From assembly GCA_946408315.1 (NCBI GenBank), contig CAMJRV010000083.1, forward strand, positions 1 to 8,605: DNA of 8,605 nt. The letters run 5' to 3'. Source of the DNA: an uncultured Bacillota bacterium. Lineage in GTDB: Bacteria > Bacillota > Clostridia > Peptostreptococcales > Anaerovoracaceae. Below are positions 1 through 5,500 of the stretch, in pieces. The translations under genes were made by a program, and so were the position numbers. Positions within the stretch are counted from its first letter, which is position 1; every line of letters starts with the position of its first letter. Below the pieces are notes generated by a model. It did no database searches. It worked only from the letters and a program-made list of their open reading frames with translations, and was not told the origin of the DNA.

Positions 1-1110
1 CCGCTCCGTAATATCCTGCAGGATCATGATAATGCCCACGTCCCGGGCATTTTCGTCCTTGAAACGATCATATCGCACGGCAAAGGTGGAGCCGCCGTAG
101 GAGAAGACGTCCGCCACGCCCCCGTCCTTGCTGTTTTCTCTCAGAGTGTCAAAGATCAGATTTTCATTGTAATCCTTGATGATATCGTTATAATGCCGGT
201 TTTCCATATCGTCGGCGGTGATGTTCAGCATCGCCATCGCCGATGGATTGGCGTGAATGATGTGGCCGGAGAGATCCACTGCGATCAGACCGTCGGCCAT
301 GTATTTCAAAATCGTTTCCAGCTTGCTCTTCTCATTTGATATTTCAGACAGGGTGAGGTTGAGCTGCTGCCGCAGCAGGTTGAACATCTCCGCAAGGCGG
401 CCGATTTCATCGTCGGATTTAATGCTGACCTCCTGACTGAAATCGCCTTGCGCCATCTTTTCCGCCTTTTCCGTCACATCGTTGATGGGGACGGTGATGC
501 TCCTCGCAATAAAAAATCCGAGGACGACCGTGATAAAGAGCGCAATCCCCATGGCCTCCACAAAGATGATCTTGGATTTATTGATGGTTTCATAGACGCT
601 GGTCAAATCCTCCCGAAAGTAGAGGACACCCTTGACATTCCCCTTTCCCTTGATGGGAAACACCATGCTCTTGACCGGAATCTCCTTGCTTTGGGTTTTG
701 ATGAGCCCTTCGGATTCCGCGCCGGATTCGCCGTTCAAGGCTCTGGCGATGAGACTCGTGTCCAGAAGGTCCACGGCGCTTTTCAGAACGAGGATATCGT
801 TATTGGATGCCAGGATGGTAAAATCGTCGTCTACGACGAAGATCTCCTGCTGTACGCCCTTTGCCCAGCTTGAGATATTGGACTGGATCTCCTCCTGATG
901 GCTCTTCAGATCCTCATAATCCTGAAAAAATGACAGCGGCGTTCCGTCCTGAACCATCTTTGTAATGTTGGTATGAACGGAATCTTTATAATAGGCCTCC
1001 AACTGGCTCATGATAAATACGCCGATTATCGTCGTCGCGATGAAGACGAGAAGAAAGTAGATAAAAACGATCTTCCATCTTATGCTGGACCATCTCTTTT
1101 TTCCTCTCAT
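1..1110 (-). CDS. walK: Sensor histidine kinase WalK (VicK/YycG type), N-terminal 370 residues, truncated by the left window edge
   Basis: Membrane sensor kinase that, with WalR, monitors cell-wall state and phosphorylates the regulator. The reading frame is open from an ATG at 1110 to base 1. Visible domains are a short basic N-terminus, a first membrane segment at about residues 13-34 (KIVFIYFLLVFIATTIIGVF), an extracytoplasmic sensor region at about 35-180, a second membrane segment at about 181-202, a HAMP domain at about 203-255 (Pro208 of SITVPI and the DDEIG motif at 233-237), and a cytoplasmic PAS domain from about 262 (ILKYMADGLIAVDLSGHIIHAN) to the edge, ending DITER. The HisKA and ATPase domains must lie outside the window. 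TM, sensor, TM, HAMP, PAS is the classic WalK order. The start lies 8 nt after the walR stop, with GGGAG 4 nt upstream and AGGAGG inside the last walR codons. The gene is co-transcribed with walR. Another HAMP-PAS kinase of the PhoR/ResE group is possible but less likely beside this regulator. Confidence 0.85.
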   Translation of the reverse strand, partial: MRGKKRWSSIRWKIVFIYFLLVFIATTIIGVFIMSQLEAYYKDSVHTNITKMVQDGTPLSFFQDYEDLKSHQEEIQSNISSWAKGVQQEIFVVDDDFTILASNNDILVLKSAVDLLDTSLIARALNGESGAESEGLIKTQSKEIPVKSMVFPIKGKGNVKGVLYFREDLTSVYETINKSKIIFVEAMGIALFITVVLGFFIARSITVPINDVTEKAEKMAQGDFSQEVSIKSDDEIGRLAEMFNLLRQQLNLTLSEISNEKSKLETILKYMADGLIAVDLSGHIIHANPSAMAMLNITADDMENRHYNDIIKDYNENLIFDTLRENSKDGGVADVFSYGGSTFAVRYDRFKDENARDVGIIMILQDITER

Positions 1111-1118
1111 ATATCTCC

Positions 1119-1817
1119 CTACGGCCTCCTGAAGTAATATCCTATTCCTCTTTTTGTCATGATATACTTCGGATCGCTTGAATCATCCTCAAGCTTTTCT
1201 CTCAGTCGCCGCACCGTAACGTCCACCGTGCGGATATCTCCATAATATTCGTATCCCCAGACCTCTTCCAGGAGCTGTTCCCTGGAATAGACCTTGTTTT
1301 CCCGTTCCGCCAGATATTTGAGCAGCTCAAATTCACGGAGCGTCAGTTCAAGCGCCTTTCCGTGCTTCCTCACCTCGTAGCGGTTCAAATCGATGGCCAG
1401 ACTTCCGAAATCCTGAATGTTGGACGGAACGTCCTGCAGATTCGCCATGAGATCGGTTCTTCTGATATTGGCCTTGATCCTTGCAATGAGCTCTCTCATC
1501 CCGAAGGGCTTTGTGATATAATCGTCGGCGCCCAGTTCCAGGCCCAGTACTTTATCCACTTCCTCTTCCTTCGCGGTGAGCATGAGAATCGGAACGGTGC
1601 TCGCTTCCCTGACCTTTTTGCAGACCTGGAACCCGTCCATCACGGGAAGCATCACGTCGAGCAGGATCAGATCCGGCTTGGCGGACCGTGCCTTATTGAG
1701 GCCGTCCTGCCCGTCGTAGGCCGTTTCCACCTCAAAGCCTTCCTTCGTCAAATTGAATTTTATAATATCCGATATGGATTTCTCATCTTCAATAATCAGT
1801 ACCTTTTTTGAATCCAT
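1119..1817 (-). CDS. walR: OmpR/PhoB-family response regulator WalR (VicR/YycF type)
   Basis: DNA-binding response regulator partner of WalK. In Bacillota, WalR binds promoters of peptidoglycan hydrolase and wall-metabolism genes. The 232-residue length is normal for the family. The receiver domain spans residues 1-118, with the acidic pocket E10/D11, phospho-acceptor D54 in LILLDVMLP, T81 in MLTAK and K103 in DYITKPF. The winged-helix DNA-binding domain covers about 135-231 and carries LTLREFELLKYLA, the segment RTVDVTVRRLREKLE and the closing RGIGYYFRRP, all very WalR-like. The start is set by a strong AAGGAGGA (1823-1830), 5 nt before the ATG. A consensus promoter lies about 95 bp upstream and walK follows after 8 nt, so walRK form one operon. 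The family call is secure. The walR symbol, rather than a PhoP/PhoB paralogue, rests on overall residue pattern and the adjacent WalK-like kinase. Confidence 0.9.
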   Translation of the reverse strand: MDSKKVLIIEDEKSISDIIKFNLTKEGFEVETAYDGQDGLNKARSAKPDLILLDVMLPVMDGFQVCKKVREASTVPILMLTAKEEEVDKVLGLELGADDYITKPFGMRELIARIKANIRRTDLMANLQDVPSNIQDFGSLAIDLNRYEVRKHGKALELTLREFELLKYLAERENKVYSREQLLEEVWGYEYYGDIRTVDVTVRRLREKLEDDSSDPKYIMTKRGIGYYFRRP

Positions 1818-1822
1818 AAATA

Positions 1823-1830
1823 TCCTCCTT
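1823..1830 (-). promoter_or_regulatory. Ribosome binding site of walR
   Basis: AAGGAGGA on the minus strand lies 5 nt before the walR ATG. It is a near-perfect match to the 16S rRNA anti-Shine-Dalgarno sequence and fixes the start codon. Confidence 0.9.
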
Positions 1831-1844
1831 TTGAGCTCTTATCT

Positions 1845-1873
1845 TGCTCAGCTTTTAAGTCCTCAGTTGAGCA
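1845..1873 (-). promoter_or_regulatory. Short inverted repeat in the walR leader
   Basis: TGCTCA (1845-1850) and TGAGCA (1868-1873) form a perfect 6-bp dyad separated by 17 bases, within the predicted 5' untranslated leader of walR and about 15 bp upstream of its ribosome binding site. It could be a weak RNA hairpin or a protein-binding dyad. There is no U-tract, so it is not an attenuator of the terminator type. The stem is short enough to occur by chance. Confidence 0.25.
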
Positions 1874-1911
1874 GAAATTGCCACACTACCGTCGGATTGT
1901 TAATCTAGGTT

Positions 1912-1940
1912 ATTATAACAAAAAAAAGTAAACTCGTCAA
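1912..1940 (-). promoter_or_regulatory. Sigma-A-type promoter of the walR-walK operon
   Basis: Read on the minus strand, TTGACG (-35, at 1940-1935) and a perfect TATAAT (-10, at 1917-1912) are separated by exactly 17 bp, with a T-rich spacer. This matches the housekeeping consensus at 11 of 12 positions. Transcription should begin near 1905, giving a leader of about 88 nt before walR. The -35 element lies only about 31 bp beyond the stop of the upstream small gene. No hairpin terminator is visible between them, so read-through from that gene may also feed walRK. Confidence 0.85.
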
Positions 1941-1971
1941 AAGTCCATATTTTTCTGCTTGGTCCCGATCC

Positions 1972-2310
1972 TTACAGTCCCATATTTCTCAGCGCCTGAG
2001 CTACCACATCGACAAAGTCCTCTTCGGCTCCCCAGGAAAAATTGAACAGCGCTCCAGATCCTCCCCCTGCGCCGATCGCGCAGACCTGAATATCCGTGTT
2101 GCTTCCGATTACGGTAAGCGTCAGACTGGCGCGATTGGAGGACCTCATATAATATTTATCGTACACGCTGACAGCGACTTCCACCCCCTGCATTTCATAG
2201 CGGGCTTCGTCGATCTGCTCAATACTCATCGCAGAATTCATGATATAGGTGTGAAGTCCCCCCAAAATTTCTTCAAAATTACCGACTACCGTTTTCTCAA
2301 ACTTTGCCAT
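1972..2310 (-). CDS. Small conserved protein, probable DUF6054 family
   Basis: A 112-residue protein of unknown function. It starts MAKFEKTVVGNFEEILGGL and has the look of the clostridial DUF6054 proteins: an N-terminal MAK(F/Y)E...G-F pattern, a central beta-rich stretch (VAVSVYDKYYMRSSNRASL), a Gly-rich turn (GAGGGSGA) and a C-terminal helix (EEDFVDVVAQALRNMGL). I recognise this pattern from memory and could not search. There is no signal peptide or membrane segment, so it is expected to be cytoplasmic. The ATG at 2310 is preferred because AAAGGGGG lies 6 nt upstream, with AGGAGG a little further. The frame stays open to a GTG at 2388, but that codon has no ribosome binding site and the 26 extra residues look unlike the family start. 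It lies between the SLH-operon terminator and the walR promoter on the same strand. A role is not inferable from the sequence. Confidence 0.8.
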   Translation of the reverse strand: MAKFEKTVVGNFEEILGGLHTYIMNSAMSIEQIDEARYEMQGVEVAVSVYDKYYMRSSNRASLTLTVIGSNTDIQVCAIGAGGGSGALFNFSWGAEEDFVDVVAQALRNMGL

Positions 2311-2316
2311 AATAAT

Positions 2317-2330
2317 CCCCCTTTCCTCCT
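2317..2330 (-). promoter_or_regulatory. Double Shine-Dalgarno region that decides the small-gene start
   Basis: On the minus strand, AGGAGGAAAGGGGG ends 6 nt before the ATG at 2310. Its proximal half (AAAGGGGG) is correctly spaced, and the distal AGGAGG is 14 nt away. This purine tract supports the internal ATG over the upstream GTG at 2388. Confidence 0.75.
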
Positions 2331-2389
2331 GCCCTACAGCAGTTCCCCAGTTTTGACCGCCAAACATCTCAGAAATTTCAGCAGCCACA

Positions 2390-2424
2390 AGATATTTTAC
2401 ACATTTTCGCTCAGATATTCTACA
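2390..2424 (-). promoter_or_regulatory. Imperfect direct repeat upstream of the small gene, possible operator or promoter region
   Basis: Read on the minus strand, TGTAGAATATCT (2424-2413) and TGTAAAATATCT (2401-2390) match at 11 of 12 positions and are 23 bp apart start to start, about two helical turns. They lie in the AT-rich gap between the terminator and the small gene, where its promoter is expected. Each copy includes a -10-like hexamer (TAGAAT, TAAAAT), but neither has a convincing -35 at 16-18 bp. The exact promoter is therefore unassigned. Confidence 0.3.
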
Positions 2425-2459
2425 GACTTTTCAAGAAAATCCCGAATTGATTCTGTAAA

Positions 2460-2492
2460 ACTGCCCTGTCGATCAAAAATCAACAGGGCAGT
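2460..2492 (-). terminator. Rho-independent terminator of the SLH-protein operon
   Basis: On the minus strand, ACTGCCCTGT...ACAGGGCAGT forms a perfect 10-bp stem. It is extended by TGAT/ATCG with one G-U pair to 14 bp, closing on a 5-nt loop (TTTTG) and followed by TTTT. It lies 41 bp past the stop of the SLH gene, as expected for the 3' end of that operon. The U-tract is short, so termination may be incomplete. On the plus strand the stem has one C-A mismatch, and no plus-strand gene would use it. Confidence 0.85.
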
Positions 2493-2533
2493 CTCCTTTT
2501 TAATTTAATTAAATTCGCAGTCCTATCTTCCCT

Positions 2534-5500
2534 TTATTTCTGAAAGGCGGGAATAAACCGCTGGAAAATCGCAGCCACCTCTGCTCTGGTCGCATTGCCC
2601 TTAGGTGCGAGAGTCGCTGCCGTCCGCCCGGTAACCAGCCCTTCTGCGCTGGCCCACTTCACGGCCGGCTGAGCCCAGGCGCTGACAGCCAGTGCATCGG
2701 TAAAGGCGTTGAGTTCTGCCATCTTCGCCGTATTATAGCCTTTATATTTTGCATAATTGTAAAGGATCGTCGCCATCTGCTCCCGGGTCACATCGTTGTC
2801 TGTGCCGAACAGACCGTTTCCGAGGCCCGAGACGATTCCCTTTTCGTTGGCCCAGATGATGGCGTCGGTATACCACTGGCCGCTCTTCACGTCACTGAAA
2901 CCATTCGTTCCCGTAACTGACGGAGAACCTTCCACGCGATACAATACCGTAACGAGCATCGACCTTGTCATCTGGCCGTTGGGGCTGAAGGTTGTTGCGG
3001 TTGTTCCGTTGAACAGGCCGTTTTTCACCGCATATTCCACCGCGCTGTAGAACCAGTCTTTTTCCTTCACATCGGAGAAGAGGTTCTTCCATACTTCGCT
3101 GTACCCGACCAGATACTTGGACAGGTGGCTTGTTGTAAAGGTCGCAAGACCCGTTGCTTTGTCATACTTGCAAGTCATCTTTTCCAGCTCGCCCTTATCA
3201 CTCAGATACCAGACTGCGACGCTTTCGGCAATTTCACCGGCTTTCAGCTTATAGGGCAGGGAAATCGTGAGGGACTTTCCGTCAAAGCTTGAGATATTCT
3301 TTCCTCCGCTCAGTATGGAAATATCATACACCTTGGCGTCGCCTACAAGCTTCTGCTGCGCTTCTGTCAGAGTCTTTTTCTCAGCCAGCCCAACGGCTAC
3401 ATCAATGGTGCTTCCTGCCGCCTGAGAGACGATGGAAGACAGGACTTCCTTGGGGATAGATACGTCCCCGAAGGTCGTTTTTACAGTCAGACTGGCCGAG
3501 GTTTCTCTGACGATAGTGGTCAGTGACTCTTTCGGCAAAGTCATGGTTACTTTGGATACGTTGTCCCCTTTTACAGTGGGCTCAATCACGATGTTGGACG
3601 CGGCTGTTTTCTTCGCTTCGGCCACGGCACTCTCCATGTCTTTCGCGCTGATCTCCGCTTTCGCCTCGCCGTTCTTGCCCACAGTGGCGATCGGATTGAG
3701 TACAGTGCCGCTTACCGGCGGTTTGACCATTCCACCGCTTACACCGGGCTCCTGTTTCCAGTCTGCGGTATAGAGGAATGTGATGTCCTCTCCTCCCGAG
3801 AGATAGTATGCGTTCATCCCAGTATTGGGGAATACACCATTTACAGTATACATCCAGCCGGAGCTCTCGCCCTTGTCAAAGTGAGCAAGTCTCTTTCCTT
3901 TGCTGTCTGTAACGGCGGAAACATACATCCCGCTCCCTTCATAGGAAAAGCCCTTACCGGCCAGTACCTGTCTGAAAACGTCGAAGGCGGTTGCACCGCT
4001 TTTAAGGCCCCCTATCGAAACAGCAGGAATGCTCTCTATATATCCTCTGCCATCAAGAGAGAATGCGACTGAGAACGTGCGATCCGGATTCGGGTTCGTC
4101 TCACCCGAGGAACCCTTCACCGTGAACGTCGCGAGAATGGGCACCTGACAGAGCGCCGCAAAATCCCGGTTGCCCGGATGCTTGCGCGCATATTTGCCCA
4201 GCACCTCATGAGTCAGGCAGCTTTCCACCGTGACAGTTGTGTCGTAGACCGGCTGCGTCAGACGCAGAACCTCGTGGGCCATGATATCGGGCCTGCTGGA
4301 GCGGAAGACTCTCCACTGCTCGTAACCGGGACCGCCCGGTCCCGATCCGGGCAGATCGTCCACCAGAACACCACGATCGGTATCATCGACAAGCTTACGG
4401 CTGTAGATCAGACTCTGTCCATCACTGCCGAAGATCGCCTCGCGGAAGGTTTTTAAGTCGGAGGTAATTGCACCTTTATCGGTATTCGTACCCAGAAGCG
4501 CATTGGCATAATCCGCACGTACTGCTTCCATCAACCGCAGCGCTTCGTCGATTTCCTTCTGCTCCAGAGGAAGAACGGTAACCGCCATATCCTTGGAAGC
4601 CGAAAGCGTCGGATTTGCCCGGCTGGTCATCGTAACGGTAAAGCCGACCGTCACCGGATTCTTCCCCGGCAGCGGACGATAGACGTACCCGCGGTAGCCG
4701 TTGACTTCCAGTACATCGGTATTTTTACTGGTGACCGTGAAACGGTAGGCCGAGTAGTCTGCAACTCCCGTATTCGCCGGGGTAGGAAACTGAATATCTC
4801 CCGTCACGGCGGCGGAATTGAGCTGGACTTTTGTAATGGAGTCCTTTAGCCTTTCCAGCGTATAGCTTTCCAGTTTTTTCTGCATCTTTTCCGGAGTATC
4901 CGCACCCTCACTGCCCAGAACGATCAGATCAAAGGGGACGGAAACGGTGATATCTTTTTCTCCCGATGCAGTCAGGTTAAATCTTATAACAGCCGTCAGG
5001 TTCACCTGAGCATCTACGCTCTGCCGGTTGATAGTCCCTGTCGTTTCAGTCTCCAGCGGATTTTGTGACTCTTTTGGAACGATAGCCCAAGAGTCGGATT
5101 CCCAGGATATCGTCGCCCATTTTGCCGCATCCAACTTCAGCGGAAGAATAAGAGGAGTGGTGATTTCCTTTGAAGAACCGTTCTTATTTTTAATCGCGTC
5201 CCAGGTGAGCTTGGACGCTACCTCATCCTGAAGCGTCTTTATAACTTTGTCCCGATCCCAGGGGATATTGGCTGAGACATTTTCTAAATTCACGCTCTGA
5301 CCGTCCTTGGAGAGGGTAAATGAAATCTTTCGCACAATGGCTCCATTGTACGCTGAAGTGCCGCTGGGATCCCGGTAATAGTAAGTGACGGCGCCGTCCG
5401 CCGCGATATAGGTTCCCCCTCCTAACTCAGTAACACCAGGGTCCTTTAAGACCACGGCTACATCGCCGAAGCCCCGATCAGCCAGCATGTCCTGTATCAG

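Noticed and set aside
448..898. Two overlapping plus-strand open frames
   Set aside because: Both are antisense to the walK sensor and HAMP region. They have no ribosome binding site and no domain.
1362..1811. 149-codon open frame on the plus strand
   Set aside because: Antisense shadow of walR, which has all receiver and winged-helix motifs in its own frame.
2311..2388. Upstream in-frame GTG that would lengthen the small gene by 26 residues
   Set aside because: The GTG at 2388 has no Shine-Dalgarno sequence, while the ATG at 2310 has a well-spaced purine tract and gives the family-like start MAKFEK.
2390..2424. WalR box (TGTWAH-N5-TGTWAH) upstream of the small gene
   Set aside because: Only one half-site (TGTAAA) fits. 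The second copy has TGTAGA, and the repeats are 23 bp apart instead of 11.
2251..2508. 85-codon plus-strand open frame across the intergenic region
   Set aside because: It overlaps the small gene's start in antisense and runs through the terminator hairpin. There is no ribosome binding site.
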